Notes: generated by a model not told the origin, from the sequence alone. A DNA stretch of 64,000 nucleotides from Streptococcus sp. bf_0095 (GCF_004166885.1 NZ_RCYU01000003.1:186001-250000), one strand, 5' to 3'; counted from the first letter of the stretch, positions 19,148 through 30,327 are shown. Translations and numbers: made by a program.

Positions 19148-19573
19148 ATGGCAATTGTAGTTGGTGCGGATGCAGCAGGTATTCGCTTAAAAGAAGTAGT
19201 CAAAGAATATTTGGAAGCAGAAGGTTTCCAAGTGGTGGATGTCACTGAAGAAGGGCAAGACTTTGTTGATGTGACCTTAGCTGTTGCAAAAGAAGTGAAA
19301 CAAGCAGAAGATAATCTGGGTATTGTTATTGACGCTTACGGAGCTGGTCCATTTATGGTCGCAACTAAAATTAAAGGAATGGTTGCAGCAGAGGTTTCAG
19401 ATGAGCGTTCCGCTTACATGACTCGTGGCCACAACAATTCTCGCATGATCACCATGGGGGCTCAAATCGTGGGTGATCAATTGGCCAAAAATATTGCCAA
19501 AGGTTTTGTAAACGGTAAGTATGACGGCGGTCGCCACCAAATCCGTGTCGACATGCTTAACAAGATGTGCTAA
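19148..19573 (+). CDS. lacA: Galactose-6-phosphate isomerase subunit LacA
   Basis: 141 residues, the usual length. RpiB/LacAB fold: [21 protein letters not shown] at the N-terminus, [27 protein letters not shown], then [18 protein letters not shown]. LacA lacks the catalytic Cys-Gly-Thr-Gly loop carried by LacB and forms a mixed complex with it to convert galactose-6-phosphate to tagatose-6-phosphate. AAAGGAG precedes the ATG. First gene of lacABCD. Confidence 0.95.
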   Translation: MAIVVGADAAGIRLKEVVKEYLEAEGFQVVDVTEEGQDFVDVTLAVAKEVKQAEDNLGIVIDAYGAGPFMVATKIKGMVAAEVSDERSAYMTRGHNNSRMITMGAQIVGDQLAKNIAKGFVNGKYDGGRHQIRVDMLNKMC

Positions 19574-19589
19574 GGGGAGGAGTAAACGA

Positions 19590-20105
19590 ATGAAAATTGC
19601 AATTGGATGTGACCATATTGTCACAAATGAAAAAATGGCTGTTTCTGAATTTTTGAAATCAAAAGGCTATGAAGTCCTTGACTTCGGAACCTATGACCAT
19701 GCGCGCACCCACTATCCAATTTTTGGGAAAAAGGTTGGGGAAGCAGTAGTGAGTGGTCAAGCAGATCTTGGTGTATGTATCTGTGGAACTGGTGTTGGGA
19801 TTAACAACGCGGTTAACAAGGTTCCGGGTGTCCGTTCAGCCTTGGTCCGCGATATGACCTCTGCTCTTTATGCGAAAGAAGAACTCAATGCCAACGTGAT
19901 TGGTTTTGGTGGGAAGGTCACAGGAGAACTTCTGATGTGTGACATTTTGGAAGCCTTCATCCATGCGGAATACAAACCAAGTGAAGAAAACAAGAAATTG
20001 ATTGCCAAGATTCAACATTTGGAAACCCACAACGACCATCAAGAAGATGAGGATTTCTTCACAGAATTCCTTGAAAAATGGGACCGTGGGGAATACCACG
20101 ACTAA
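19590..20105 (+). CDS. lacB: Galactose-6-phosphate isomerase subunit LacB
   Basis: 171 residues from ATG 19590, supported by GGGGAGG 9 nt upstream and the canonical [12 protein letters not shown] start; upstream in-frame codons overlap lacA and are not used. Contains the catalytic loop [19 protein letters not shown] and the [12 protein letters not shown] substrate segment. Works with LacA on galactose-6-phosphate, the product of LacG. Confidence 0.96.
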   Translation: MKIAIGCDHIVTNEKMAVSEFLKSKGYEVLDFGTYDHARTHYPIFGKKVGEAVVSGQADLGVCICGTGVGINNAVNKVPGVRSALVRDMTSALYAKEELNANVIGFGGKVTGELLMCDILEAFIHAEYKPSEENKKLIAKIQHLETHNDHQEDEDFFTEFLEKWDRGEYHD

Positions 20106-20116
20106 GAGGTGAGTCT

Positions 20117-21046
20117 ATGATACTAACGGTAACCATGAACCCTTCAATCGACATTTCCTATCCATTAGAAACTTTACACTTGGATACGGTCAATCGAGTT
20201 GACAAGGTAAGCAAAACCGCAGGTGGTAAGGGACTCAATGTCACACGGGTCCTAGCAGAGATTGGAGATCCTGTATCAGCGACTGGTCTGATTGGTGGTT
20301 CAACAGGCCAATTTATCTTGGACCATCTGGATCAGGAAATCGGCAAAGAATTCTTTGAAATTCAAGGGGAGACCCGGAATTGTATTGCGATCCTTCACGA
20401 AGGTCAACAAACAGAAATCTTAGAAAAAGGTCCATCTGTTTCTGAAGAAGAAGGGCAAGCCTTTCTGGCTCACTTTGAAGCTTTGCTTCCAGATGTAGCA
20501 GTTGTTGCTATCTCAGGAAGTTTACCAGCTGGTTTACCAGTTGATTATTATGTGAAATTAGTCGAGCATGCTAAGAAGGCAGGAAAACCAGTTGTTCTTG
20601 ATTGTTCAGGTGTTTCCTTGGAAAAAGCTCTAGTAGCTCCTATTAAACCAACGGTTATCAAGCCCAATAATGAAGAGTTGTCTCAACTCTTGGGCTACGA
20701 GGTGACCAAGGATCTGGATCAATTAAAAGAGGTCCTTCAATCTAACTTGTTTAAAGGGATTGACTGGGTCATCGTCTCCCTAGGAGCTGACGGTGCCTTT
20801 GCCAAACATGGTGATGTCTTCTATAAAGTGGACATTCCAAAAATTGAAGTGGTCAATCCAGTAGGATCTGGCGATTCGACGGTTGCTGGGATTGCCTCAG
20901 CTCTCTATCATCAGGAAGACGACCAAGCACTTTTAACCAAAGCCAATGTCCTTGGCATGTTGAATGCTCAAGAAGCAACGACAGGCCATATCAATATTCA
21001 TCGCTATGATGATTTGTATCAACAGATAAATGTAAAAGAGGTATAA
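20117..21046 (+). CDS. lacC: Tagatose-6-phosphate kinase LacC
   Basis: 309 residues from ATG 20117 (AAGAGGTGAG ribosome site; upstream in-frame starts lie inside lacB). PfkB family: [26 protein letters not shown] (substrate di-Gly), [11 protein letters not shown], and the catalytic/anion-hole block [14 protein letters not shown] with Asp as base. Phosphorylates tagatose-6-phosphate to tagatose-1,6-bisphosphate for LacD. Stop and lacD start are 1 nt apart. Confidence 0.96.
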   Translation: MILTVTMNPSIDISYPLETLHLDTVNRVDKVSKTAGGKGLNVTRVLAEIGDPVSATGLIGGSTGQFILDHLDQEIGKEFFEIQGETRNCIAILHEGQQTEILEKGPSVSEEEGQAFLAHFEALLPDVAVVAISGSLPAGLPVDYYVKLVEHAKKAGKPVVLDCSGVSLEKALVAPIKPTVIKPNNEELSQLLGYEVTKDLDQLKEVLQSNLFKGIDWVIVSLGADGAFAKHGDVFYKVDIPKIEVVNPVGSGDSTVAGIASALYHQEDDQALLTKANVLGMLNAQEATTGHINIHRYDDLYQQINVKEV

Positions 21047-21047
21047 G

Positions 21048-22028
21048 ATGGTATTAACAGAACAAAAACGCAACTATTTAGAAAAATTGAGCACCAAAGA
21101 GGGTGTAATCTCAGCCTTGGCCTTTGACCAACGTGGTGCCTTGAAACGCCTCATGGCTCAATACCAAGACACAGAACCAACAGTGGCTCAAATGGAAGAG
21201 TTGAAGGTCTTGGTGGCTGAAGAATTGACACCATTCGCATCTTCTATGCTCTTGGACCCTGAGTATGGACTTCCAGCGACTAAGGTTTTGGATGCGGAAG
21301 CAGGGCTCTTGTTGGCTTATGAAAAAACAGGCTACGACACTTCAAGCACCAAGCGTCTGCCAGACTGCCTCAACCTTTGGTCAGCTAAACGCATCAAAGA
21401 GCAAGGTGCAGATGCAGTGAAATTCTTGCTCTACTATGATGTGGATAGTGCAGAAGAACTCAACCAAGAAAAACAAGCTTACATCGAACGCATCGGTTCA
21501 GAATGTGCGGCAGAAGAAATTCCATTCTTCCTTGAAATCTTGGCTTACGATGAAACAATCGCTGATGCAGGTTCTGTAGAATACGCTAAAGTGAAACCTC
21601 GCAAAGTCATCGAAGCGATGAAAGTCTTCTCAGACCCCCGCTTTAACATCGATGTTTTGAAAGTAGAAGTTCCAGTCAACGTCAAATATGTAGAAGGATT
21701 TGGCGATGGTGAAATCGTGCATAGTCGTGAAGAAGCTGCAGCCTTCTTTAAAGAACAAGAAGAAGCAACCAAGCTTCCATATATCTACTTGAGTGCAGGT
21801 GTTTCTGCTAAACTCTTCCAAGAAACCTTAGTTTTTGCGCATGAAGCAGGAGCGAACTTCAACGGAGTTCTTTGTGGCCGTGCAACTTGGGCTGGATCTG
21901 TAGAAGCCTACATCAAGAATGGGGAAGAAGCAGCTCGTAAATGGTTGCGTACCGAAGGTCGTCGCAACATTGAAGAACTCAACCAAGTCTTGGACCAAGT
22001 CGCAACTTCTTGGAAAGAGCGTATTTAA
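21048..22028 (+). CDS. lacD: Tagatose-1,6-bisphosphate aldolase LacD
   Basis: 326 residues, the family length. Class I-type aldolase: [17 protein letters not shown] at the N-terminus, [19 protein letters not shown] with the Schiff-base Lys region, and [15 protein letters not shown]. Splits tagatose-1,6-bisphosphate to DHAP and GAP, joining glycolysis at the same point as fba. AAGAGGT precedes the ATG. Last gene before a 291-bp gap that contains a second promoter and the lacT leader. Confidence 0.96.
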   Translation: MVLTEQKRNYLEKLSTKEGVISALAFDQRGALKRLMAQYQDTEPTVAQMEELKVLVAEELTPFASSMLLDPEYGLPATKVLDAEAGLLLAYEKTGYDTSSTKRLPDCLNLWSAKRIKEQGADAVKFLLYYDVDSAEELNQEKQAYIERIGSECAAEEIPFFLEILAYDETIADAGSVEYAKVKPRKVIEAMKVFSDPRFNIDVLKVEVPVNVKYVEGFGDGEIVHSREEAAAFFKEQEEATKLPYIYLSAGVSAKLFQETLVFAHEAGANFNGVLCGRATWAGSVEAYIKNGEEAARKWLRTEGRRNIEELNQVLDQVATSWKERI

Positions 22029-22149
22029 CAGTGTAGACCACTCCTTTAACGATGGGCGTTCGAATTTCCTTGAAGAGCCCAGAAAAGACAGCTATAAACA
22101 GCTATTTGTTAGAAAAAAACAAAAAAGTTAAAAAGTTGTTAAGAAAGGG

Positions 22150-22178
22150 TTTACAAAAACAAAAGCGTGTGCTATACT
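22150..22178 (+). promoter_or_regulatory. Internal lac promoter in front of the lacT leader
   Basis: TTTACA (22150-22155), 17-bp spacer, TATACT (22173-22178), the same -10 as the lacA promoter. The rest of the lacD-lacT gap (22029-22149) shows only a short AGCTAT direct repeat (22093, 22103) and nothing else I can name. Confidence 0.65.
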
Positions 22179-22225
22179 AAATCCATAAGTGAATACAAGG
22201 TGAGTGTTAGTAAGTTAGATTACGC

Positions 22226-22281
22226 ATGATCACAGATGAATCGGGGAGAAACCTCTCTGATCTCATTTGTGGTCATTTTTT
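22226..22281 (+). terminator. Leader terminator controlled by LacT antitermination
   Basis: ATGATCACAGATGA (22226-22239) pairs, with wobbles, with TCATTTGTGGTCAT (22263-22276), followed by six Ts, about 40 nt before lacT. BglG-family LacT binds an RNA antiterminator (RAT) overlapping the 5' arm to stop this hairpin forming; the RAT itself should lie in about 22196-22239 but I cannot delimit it. Confidence 0.75.
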
Positions 22282-22319
22282 ATACCCTTAACCTTAAATA
22301 AACTAGCAAGGAGAGTACC

Positions 22320-23153
22320 ATGTATCGGATTTTAAATCCACTCAATCACAATGTTGCTCTGGTGAGAAATGACAAAGGGGAAGAACTGATTGTCATTGGA
22401 AAAGGAATCGTTTTTGGGAAAAAGAAGGGTGACCTAGTCCCTAAAGAAAAGGTAGAAAAGCTCTTTCGGATGAAAACAGAGGAATCCCGAGAGAACTTTA
22501 TGACTCTGTTAAAAGATGTTCCATTAGACTTCATCACAGTGACCTACGAGATGATCGATTACTTGAGCAAAAAGTATCACTACCCCGTTCAAGAATATAT
22601 CTATGTGACCTTGACCGACCACATGTTTTGCTCTTACCAGGCAGTGACTCAAGGCAGGTATAAGGAAAGTAATCTTTTGGATATCTCAGAAAACTACCCA
22701 GTGGCTTTTGAGATTGCTAAAGAGGCAGTTGATATCTATCGGGAGAAGCTCACAACTAGTTTCCCTGAAGATGAGGTCACTCGTATCGCCTATCATTTCA
22801 TCAACGCAGAAGGTGAAAATGGAGCGGAGGTCGTGGATTCCATGGACCAGCGCAAAGAAATCTTAAAAGGTGTAGAAGAGGTTTTGGATAGTTATTCAAT
22901 CAAACGAACCGAGACCAACAACAACTTTTATGATCGTTTCATGATTCATCTTAACTACTTCTTGGATTACCTGGATCGCAATCGGGATGATAATCAATCG
23001 CTTCTAGATATGGAGGAACATATCAAAATCTCCTATCCCAAAGCCTTTGAGATTGGTTCCAAGATTTATGATGTGATTTCTAGGGAGACCGGGGTTGACT
23101 TGTACAAGAGTGAACGGGTCTATCTGGTCTTGCACATTCAACGCTTATTGTAA
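22320..23153 (+). CDS. lacT: Transcription antiterminator LacT, BglG/SacY family
   Basis: 277 residues. N-terminal co-antiterminator RNA-binding domain (MYRILNPLNHNVALVRN, IVIGKGIVFGKKKGD; residues 1-60), then PRD1 and PRD2 with conserved His residues (TLTDHMFCSYQA; AYHFINAEG; DRFMIHLNYFLDYL). PTS phosphorylation of the PRDs tunes activity to lactose flux. It starts 38 nt after the leader terminator it should regulate, AAGGAGAG ribosome site, and controls lacFEG and itself. Confidence 0.95.
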   Translation: MYRILNPLNHNVALVRNDKGEELIVIGKGIVFGKKKGDLVPKEKVEKLFRMKTEESRENFMTLLKDVPLDFITVTYEMIDYLSKKYHYPVQEYIYVTLTDHMFCSYQAVTQGRYKESNLLDISENYPVAFEIAKEAVDIYREKLTTSFPEDEVTRIAYHFINAEGENGAEVVDSMDQRKEILKGVEEVLDSYSIKRTETNNNFYDRFMIHLNYFLDYLDRNRDDNQSLLDMEEHIKISYPKAFEIGSKIYDVISRETGVDLYKSERVYLVLHIQRLL

Positions 23154-23195
23154 CAACTTTTGAAAATTAAGAAATTCAAATTGGAGGAATTGGTC

Positions 23196-23513
23196 ATGAC
23201 CAAAGAAGAAATGACACTATTAGGTTTTGAAATCGTTGCGTATGCAGGGGATGCTCGTTCTAAACTCTTGGAGGCCCTCAAGGCGGCTGAGAAGGGTGAC
23301 TTCGCTCAAGCGGAAAGCTTGGTAGAAGAAGCAGGAAGCTGTATCGCAGAGGCTCACAAGTCTCAAACAACTATGCTAGCGCAAGAAGCAGCAGGAGAAG
23401 ACCTCCCATACAGCATTACCATGATGCATGGACAGGACCACTTAATGACAACGATCCTATTAAAAGATGTGATTCATCATCTCATTGAACTATACAAAAG
23501 AGGAGCTAAATAA
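23196..23513 (+). CDS. lacF: Lactose PTS enzyme IIA
   Basis: 105 residues from ATG 23196; TTGGAGG is 8 nt upstream and the 105-residue length is standard, whereas the in-frame TTG at 23160 has no ribosome site. All-helical trimeric [37 protein letters not shown], and the phospho-acceptor His78 in [12 protein letters not shown] with Asp81 for the metal. Transfers phosphate from HPr to LacE. The stop overlaps the lacE ATG (TAATG). Confidence 0.96.
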   Translation: MTKEEMTLLGFEIVAYAGDARSKLLEALKAAEKGDFAQAESLVEEAGSCIAEAHKSQTTMLAQEAAGEDLPYSITMMHGQDHLMTTILLKDVIHHLIELYKRGAK

Positions 23514-25210
23514 TGCATAAATTAATTGAATTAATTGAGAAAGGAAAACCTTTCTTCGAGAAGATTTCTCGTAATAAATATTTGCGTGCGATTCGTGATG
23601 GATTTATCGCGGGGATGCCTGTGATCTTATTCTCGTCTATCTTTATATTGATTGCTTACGTCCCAAATGCGTGGGGCTTCCATTGGTCAAAAGAAATTGA
23701 GAATTTCTTGATGACACCTTATAGCTATTCGATGGGAATTCTGGCTTTCTTCGTAGGTGGAACCACAGCCAAAGCTTTGACAGATTCTGTCAACCGTGAT
23801 TTACCTGCAACAAACCAGATCAACTTCTTGTCAACCATGTTGGCATCTATGGTTGGTTTCCTTCTAATGGCAGCTGAACCAGCCAAAGAAGGAGGTTTTC
23901 TGACTGCCTTCATGGGAACAAAAGGTCTTTTGACAGCCTTTATTGCAGCCTTCGTTACCGTTAATGTTTACAAAGTCTGCGTGAAAAACAATGTTACGAT
24001 TCGCATGCCAGACGAAGTTCCACCAAATATCTCTCAAGTATTTAAAGACTTGATTCCATTCACTGTATCAGTGGTTCTCCTTTATGGACTTGAACTGATT
24101 GTGAAGGGTAGTCTTGGTGTAACAGTAGCTGAATCTATTGGTACTCTTCTTGCGCCTCTATTCTCAGCAGCAGACGGTTATGTTGGTATTACGATTATTT
24201 TCGGTGCCTTTGCCTTCTTCTGGTTTATTGGTATTCACGGCCCATCTATCGTTGAGCCTGCGATTGCAGCGATTACTTATGCAAATGCCGAAGTCAACTT
24301 GAACCTTCTTCAACAAGGTATGCACGCTGATAAGATCCTTACATCTGGTACACAAATGTTTATCGTCACTATGGGTGGTACTGGTGCAACTCTTGTTGTT
24401 CCGTTCATGTTTATGTGGTTATGTAAATCAAAACGAAATCGTGCTATTGGACGTGCTTCAGTAGTTCCTACATTCTTCGGTGTAAACGAACCAATCTTGT
24501 TTGGTGCACCGCTTGTTTTGAACCCAATCTTCTTTATCCCATTCATCTTTGCACCAATTGCAAACGTATGGATCTTTAAGTTCTTTATTGAAACACTTGG
24601 CATGAACTCATTTACTGCCAACCTTCCATGGACTACACCAGGACCACTTGGTATTGTTCTTGGTACAAACTTCCAGTTCTTATCATTCGCTCTTGCAGCA
24701 TTGTTAATTGTAGTAGATATTGCTATCTACTATCCATTCCTCAAGGTTTATGATGAACAAATTCTTGAAGAAGAACGTTCAGGTAAAGCTAATGATGAAT
24801 TAAAAGAAAAAGTAGCTGCAAACTTTAACACTGCAAAAGCAGATGCTATTCTTGCAAAAGCTGGAGTAGAACCAGCACAAAATACAATTACTGAAGAAAC
24901 AAACGTCCTCGTTCTTTGTGCGGGTGGTGGAACAAGTGGTCTTCTTGCCAATGCTTTGAATAAAGCCGCAGAAGAGTATAAAGTTCCAGTTAAAGCTGCA
25001 GCAGGTGGCTATGGAGCCCACCGTGAAATGTTGCCAGAATTTGACCTTGTTATCTTGGCGCCTCAGGTTGCTTCCAACTTCGAAGATATGAAGGCTGAAA
25101 CAGATAAACTAGGCATCAAATTGGCTAAGACTGAAGGAGCTCAATACATTAAGTTGACTCGTGATGGTAAAGGCGCTCTCGCATTCGTTCAGGCGCAATT
25201 TGAAGAATAA
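23513..25210 (+). CDS. lacE: Lactose PTS enzyme IICB
   Basis: 565 residues, the family size. The N-terminal membrane IIC domain (about 1-420, some ten helices) has [19 protein letters not shown] and [14 protein letters not shown], the substrate-site segment. The C-terminal IIB domain begins [20 protein letters not shown] with phospho-Cys469. Imports lactose as lactose-6-phosphate using LacF-P. Overlaps lacF by 1 nt; an intercistronic hairpin separates it from lacG. Confidence 0.96.
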   Translation: MHKLIELIEKGKPFFEKISRNKYLRAIRDGFIAGMPVILFSSIFILIAYVPNAWGFHWSKEIENFLMTPYSYSMGILAFFVGGTTAKALTDSVNRDLPATNQINFLSTMLASMVGFLLMAAEPAKEGGFLTAFMGTKGLLTAFIAAFVTVNVYKVCVKNNVTIRMPDEVPPNISQVFKDLIPFTVSVVLLYGLELIVKGSLGVTVAESIGTLLAPLFSAADGYVGITIIFGAFAFFWFIGIHGPSIVEPAIAAITYANAEVNLNLLQQGMHADKILTSGTQMFIVTMGGTGATLVVPFMFMWLCKSKRNRAIGRASVVPTFFGVNEPILFGAPLVLNPIFFIPFIFAPIANVWIFKFFIETLGMNSFTANLPWTTPGPLGIVLGTNFQFLSFALAALLIVVDIAIYYPFLKVYDEQILEEERSGKANDELKEKVAANFNTAKADAILAKAGVEPAQNTITEETNVLVLCAGGGTSGLLANALNKAAEEYKVPVKAAAGGYGAHREMLPEFDLVILAPQVASNFEDMKAETDKLGIKLAKTEGAQYIKLTRDGKGALAFVQAQFEE

Positions 25211-26704
<1,494 letters not shown>

Positions 26705-26723
26705 AGAAATAAACATGTAAGAA

Positions 26724-26751
26724 GGCTTATCCGTAAGGGTAGGTCTTTTTT
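26724..26751 (+). terminator. lac operon terminator
   Basis: GGCTTATCC-gtaa-GGGTAGGTC, with three G-U pairs, followed by T6. It is a diverged relative of the fba terminator sequence. Confidence 0.8.
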
Positions 26752-26771
26752 GGTTCTCTTATTTGGAAAAG

Positions 26772-26786
26772 TGTTTATTGTAAACA
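26772..26786. promoter_or_regulatory. Palindromic operator TGTTTA-ttg-TAAACA
   Basis: A perfect 6-3-6 palindrome sharing TGTTT/AAACA half-sites with the lac operators. It sits downstream of lacG and upstream of a mini-ORF/terminator unit. LacR or another DeoR-type regulator is the likely ligand (inference). Confidence 0.45.
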
Positions 26787-26883
26787 AAACAATTCACTCA
26801 TTTCTAGTAATAATTTTTTGTTTGAAGGGCCAATATAGTTTTTACATAATATAATTAAATTGTTGAGTTAATATTAGGAGATT

Positions 26884-26928
26884 ATGATTCATATTGATCA
26901 AAATAGTTTGCCTTTTTACAATTCGTAG
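26884..26928 (+). CDS. Possible 14-codon ORF in a short transcript
   Basis: ATG at 26884 with AGGAG only 3 nt upstream, then MIHIDQNSLPFYNS and TAG, immediately followed by a strong terminator. A TATAAT lies at 26850-26855. It may be a small peptide, a leader peptide or an sRNA rather than a gene. No family recognised. The rest of the 26705-27181 gap holds the operator above and the promoter of the ABC operon. Confidence 0.3.
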   Translation: MIHIDQNSLPFYNS

Positions 26929-26952
26929 CCTGCCCCTAAGGGCAGGTTTTTT
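26929..26952 (+). terminator. Strong terminator after the mini-ORF
   Basis: A perfect GC-rich stem CCTGCCC-ctaa-GGGCAGG followed by six Ts. It begins on the base after the mini-ORF stop codon. Confidence 0.9.
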
Positions 26953-27035
26953 GGTGTCTTAAGGAAACTATTTAACAGAATTTTTGATTAAAAGTTTCAT
27001 TTTAAGAGAGAAATCTCTAATTTCATAATCAATAA

Positions 27036-27072
27036 GCAAACGCTTGCATTCCTTTTTTTATTAGATTATAAT
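27036..27072 (+). promoter_or_regulatory. ABC-2 operon promoter with LacI-type operator
   Basis: TTGCAT (27044-27049), 17-bp spacer, TATAAT (27067-27072). GCAAACGCTTGC (27036-27047), a LacI/CcpA-family-style palindrome around a central CG, overlaps the -35 box; it matches the cre consensus less well (11 of 14) than the strH site. Confidence 0.6.
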
Positions 27073-27181
27073 AGGTTGGTATAAAGCCTTCTGTAATAAT
27101 ATTGAGAAAGTGTAGAAAGTAAGGATTTAGAATATTTGTAGTCAAAAATACAATGTTGCTTCTTACGATAGGGAGATAGAT

Positions 27182-28174
27182 ATGGCAATGATAGAAGTGC
27201 AACATCTTCAGAAAAATTTTGTGAAGACAGTTAAGGAGCCGGGGTTAAAGGGAGCCTTGCGCTCCTTTATTCATCCTGAAAAGCAGACCTTTGAAGCGGT
27301 CAAGGATTTAACTTTTGAAGTTCCAAAAGGGCAGATTTTAGGATTTATCGGGGCAAATGGTGCTGGGAAGTCGACAACCATCAAAATGCTGACAGGAATT
27401 TTAAAGCCGACATCTGGTTTTTGTCGGATTAACGGCAAGATTCCACAGGACAATCGCCAAGATTATGTCAAGGATATTGGAGTCGTTTTCGGACAACGCA
27501 CCCAGCTATGGTGGGATTTGGCACTGCAAGAGACCTACACGGTCTTGAAGGAGATTTACGATGTGCCAGACTCGCTTTTCCATAAACGCATGGACTTTTT
27601 GAATGAAGTCTTGGATTTGAAGGAATTTATCAAGGATCCTGTGCGGACTCTTTCATTGGGTCAACGGATGCGGGCGGATATTGCAGCTTCCTTGCTTCAC
27701 AATCCCAAAGTTCTCTTTTTAGATGAGCCGACTATTGGTTTGGACGTTTCGGTCAAGGACAACATTCGTCGAGCCATAACTCAGATCAATCAAGAGGAAG
27801 AAACTACTATTCTCTTGACCACTCACGACCTGAGTGATATTGAGCAACTCTGTGATCGGATTTTTATGATTGACAAGGGGCAGGAGATTTTTGATGGGAC
27901 GGTGAGCCAGCTCAAGGAGACCTTTGGCAAGATGAAGACTCTCTCCTTCGATCTGACGCCAGGTCAAAGTCATCTCGTCTCTCATTATGAAGGCTTACCT
28001 GATATATCCATTGATAGACAAGGAAATAACCTGACTATTGAATTTGATAGTTCCCGCTACCAATCAGCTGATATTATCAAGCAAACCTTATCTGATTTTG
28101 AGGTCCGTGATTTGAAGATGGTAGATACGGATATTGAAGATATTATCCGTCGCTTCTATCGAAAGGAGCTCTAA
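27182..28174 (+). CDS. ABC-2 type exporter, ATP-binding protein
   Basis: 330 residues. Walker A GANGAGKST (57-65), Q-loop region, signature LSLGQRMRADIAASLL, Walker B VLFLDEPTIGLD and the switch His in LLTTHDLSDIEQ. The first 30 residues with ALRSFIHPEKQTFEAVKDL are the N-terminal extension of the COG4586 subfamily, which always pairs with two unlike ABC-2 permeases, as here. Substrate unknown. Ends 1 nt before the first permease. Confidence 0.9.
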   Translation: MAMIEVQHLQKNFVKTVKEPGLKGALRSFIHPEKQTFEAVKDLTFEVPKGQILGFIGANGAGKSTTIKMLTGILKPTSGFCRINGKIPQDNRQDYVKDIGVVFGQRTQLWWDLALQETYTVLKEIYDVPDSLFHKRMDFLNEVLDLKEFIKDPVRTLSLGQRMRADIAASLLHNPKVLFLDEPTIGLDVSVKDNIRRAITQINQEEETTILLTTHDLSDIEQLCDRIFMIDKGQEIFDGTVSQLKETFGKMKTLSFDLTPGQSHLVSHYEGLPDISIDRQGNNLTIEFDSSRYQSADIIKQTLSDFEVRDLKMVDTDIEDIIRRFYRKEL

Positions 28175-28175
28175 G

Positions 28176-28994
28176 ATGGTCAAATTGTGGAGACGTTATA
28201 AACCCTTTATCAATGCAGGGATTCAGGAGTTGATTAGCTATCGAGTCAACTTTATTCTTTATCGGATTGGCGATGTCATGGGGGCTTTTGTGGCCTTTTA
28301 TCTCTGGAAGGCTGTCTTTGATTCCTCCCAGGAGCCTTTGATTCAGGGCTTCAGTATGGCGGATATCACCCTCTACATCATCATGAGTTTTGTGACTAAT
28401 CTTCTGACTAGGTCGGATTCTTCCTTTATGATTGGTGATGAGGTCAAGGATGGTTCCATTATCATGCGCTTGTTGCGACCAGTGCATTTTGCGGCTTCTT
28501 ACCTCTTTACGGAGCTTGGTTCCAAGTGGTTGATTTTTATCTCTGTTGGACTGCCATTTTTAAGTGTCATTGTTTTGATGAAAATCTTATCTGGGCAAGG
28601 GATTGTAGAAGTGCTGGGATTAACCATCCTTTATCTCTTTAGCTTAACCCTAGCCTACCTAATCAACTTTTTCTTTAATATCTGCTTTGGATTTTCAGCC
28701 TTTGTGTTTAAAAATCTATGGGGTTCTAATCTACTTAAGACTTCCATAGTGGCCTTTATGTCAGGGAGTCTGATTCCCTTGGCTTTCTTTCCCAAGGTTG
28801 TTTCAGATATTCTGTCCTTCTTGCCATTTTCATCCTTGATTTATACTCCGGTTATGATCATTGTTGGGAAATACGATGCCAGTCAGATTCTTCAAGCACT
28901 TTTGCTTCAGCTTTTCTGGCTTATAGTGATGGTGGGCTTGTCTCAGTTGATTTGGAAACGAGTCCAGTCATTTATCACCATTCAGGGAGGTTAG
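28176..28994 (+). CDS. ABC-2 type exporter permease (COG4587-like)
   Basis: 272 residues from ATG 28176 (AAAGGAGCT just upstream; an earlier in-frame ATG lies inside the ATPase gene and is not used). About six transmembrane helices; begins with the amphipathic RRYKPFINAGIQELISYRVNF typical of this family. It probably forms a heterodimer with the permease encoded 1 nt downstream. Confidence 0.85.
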   Translation: MVKLWRRYKPFINAGIQELISYRVNFILYRIGDVMGAFVAFYLWKAVFDSSQEPLIQGFSMADITLYIIMSFVTNLLTRSDSSFMIGDEVKDGSIIMRLLRPVHFAASYLFTELGSKWLIFISVGLPFLSVIVLMKILSGQGIVEVLGLTILYLFSLTLAYLINFFFNICFGFSAFVFKNLWGSNLLKTSIVAFMSGSLIPLAFFPKVVSDILSFLPFSSLIYTPVMIIVGKYDASQILQALLLQLFWLIVMVGLSQLIWKRVQSFITIQGG

Positions 28995-28995
28995 T

Positions 28996-29781
28996 ATGAA
29001 AAAATATCAACGCATGCATCTGATTTTTATCAGACAGTACATCAAGCAAATCATGGAATACAAGGTAGATTTTGTGGTTGGTGTGTTGGGAGTCTTTCTG
29101 ACTCAAGGCCTGAACCTCTTGTTTCTCAATGTCATCTTTCAACACATTCCCTCTCTAGAAGGTTGGACTTTTCAAGAAATTGCCTTTATCTATGGATTTT
29201 CCTTAATTCCAAAGGGATTAGATCATCTCTTTTTTGACAATCTCTGGGCTTTAGGTCAACGACTAGTTCGAAAAGGAGAGTTTGACAAGTATCTGACTCG
29301 TCCTATCAATCCTCTCTTTCACATCCTCGTTGAGACCTTTCAGATTGATGCCTTGGGTGAACTTTTGGTCGGTGGAATTTTACTAGCGACAACGGCGACT
29401 AGCATTGCTTGGACTCTTCCAAAATTCCTGATTTTTCTAGTTTGTATTCCTTTTGCGACCTTGATTTATACTTCCTTGAAAATTGCAACAGCCAGTATCG
29501 CTTTTTGGACCAAGCAGTCAGGTGCCATGATTTACATTTTCTATATGTTTAATGATTTTGCCAAGTACCCGATTTCCATTTACAATTCGCTCCTTCGTTG
29601 GTTAATTAGCTTTATTGTACCTTTCGCCTTTACGGCCTACTATCCTGCCAGCTATTTCTTGCAGGGCAAGGATGTCTTCTTTAATATCGGTGGTTTGATT
29701 CTGATTTCTCTTATCTTCTTTTGCATCTCTCTGAAACTTTGGGACAGGGGGGTAGATGCATACGAAAGTGCTGGTTCGTAA
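28996..29781 (+). CDS. ABC-2 type exporter permease (COG3694-like)
   Basis: 261 residues, six predicted helices. Begins KKYQRMHLIFIRQYIKQIMEYKVDF and contains LVRKGEFDKYLTRPINPLFHIL, the conserved cytosolic loop of this permease class. It completes the three-gene exporter with the ATPase and the preceding permease. The substrate is not indicated by the neighbours. Confidence 0.85.
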   Translation: MKKYQRMHLIFIRQYIKQIMEYKVDFVVGVLGVFLTQGLNLLFLNVIFQHIPSLEGWTFQEIAFIYGFSLIPKGLDHLFFDNLWALGQRLVRKGEFDKYLTRPINPLFHILVETFQIDALGELLVGGILLATTATSIAWTLPKFLIFLVCIPFATLIYTSLKIATASIAFWTKQSGAMIYIFYMFNDFAKYPISIYNSLLRWLISFIVPFAFTAYYPASYFLQGKDVFFNIGGLILISLIFFCISLKLWDRGVDAYESAGS

Positions 29782-29819
29782 GAGCTAAAGTAAGACTAAA
29801 ACCAAGAAAAGATTTTGTA

Positions 29820-30280
29820 ATGTTTGTTATTGAAGAAGTCAAGAGTGAAGATCAAAAAATGGCAGTTGTCGCTGAGATTTTAAGGGATTTGCCAGAATGG
29901 TTTGGAATACCAGAAAGCACGCAAGCCTACATCGAAGGAGCCAAGGACTTGAAGGTGTGGACCGCCTTTTAGGAGAGTAATTTGCTTGGCTTTGTAAGCT
30001 TGTCCTATTCTAGTGAAGATTGTGCAGAAATTGATTGTCTCGGTGTAAAAAAAGCTCATCAAGGTAGAGGAATTGGGAGTCAATTGCTTGCTACTTTAGA
30101 GAGTGAAGCCGGCAAAAATGTTGATTTTTGCAGGTGAAAACAGTGGCAGAAGGCTCTAATAAAGATTATGACCGAACCAATGTCTTTTATCGCAGTCTTG
30201 GCTTTAAAAAACTAGAGATTTTTCCGCAACTGTGGGGGCCTCAAAATCCTTGTCAGATTTTGATTAAAAAGATGAATTAA
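29820..30280 (+). pseudogene. GNAT N-acetyltransferase, broken by a nonsense codon and a frameshift
   Basis: MFVIEEVKSEDQK begins at 29820. Translation reads through to an in-frame TAG at 29970 (probably from CAG: ...VWTAF-stop-ESNLLGF). The same frame then continues with GVKKAHQGRGIGSQLLATLE, the acetyl-CoA loop, to about 30135, where a frameshift is needed to reach NVFYRSLGFKKLEIFPQL and the natural stop at 30280. The parts together make one GNAT of about 150 residues. The sequence is otherwise well preserved, so inactivation looks recent. Confidence 0.85.
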
Positions 30281-30287
30281 GAATCCC

Positions 30288-30315
30288 TTGACATCCTTCC
30301 TTATAGTGCTATACT
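30288..30315 (+). promoter_or_regulatory. tRNA-Thr promoter
   Basis: TTGACA (30288-30293), 16-bp spacer, TATACT (30310-30315). Confidence 0.8.
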
Positions 30316-30327
30316 ATAAGGGTAATC

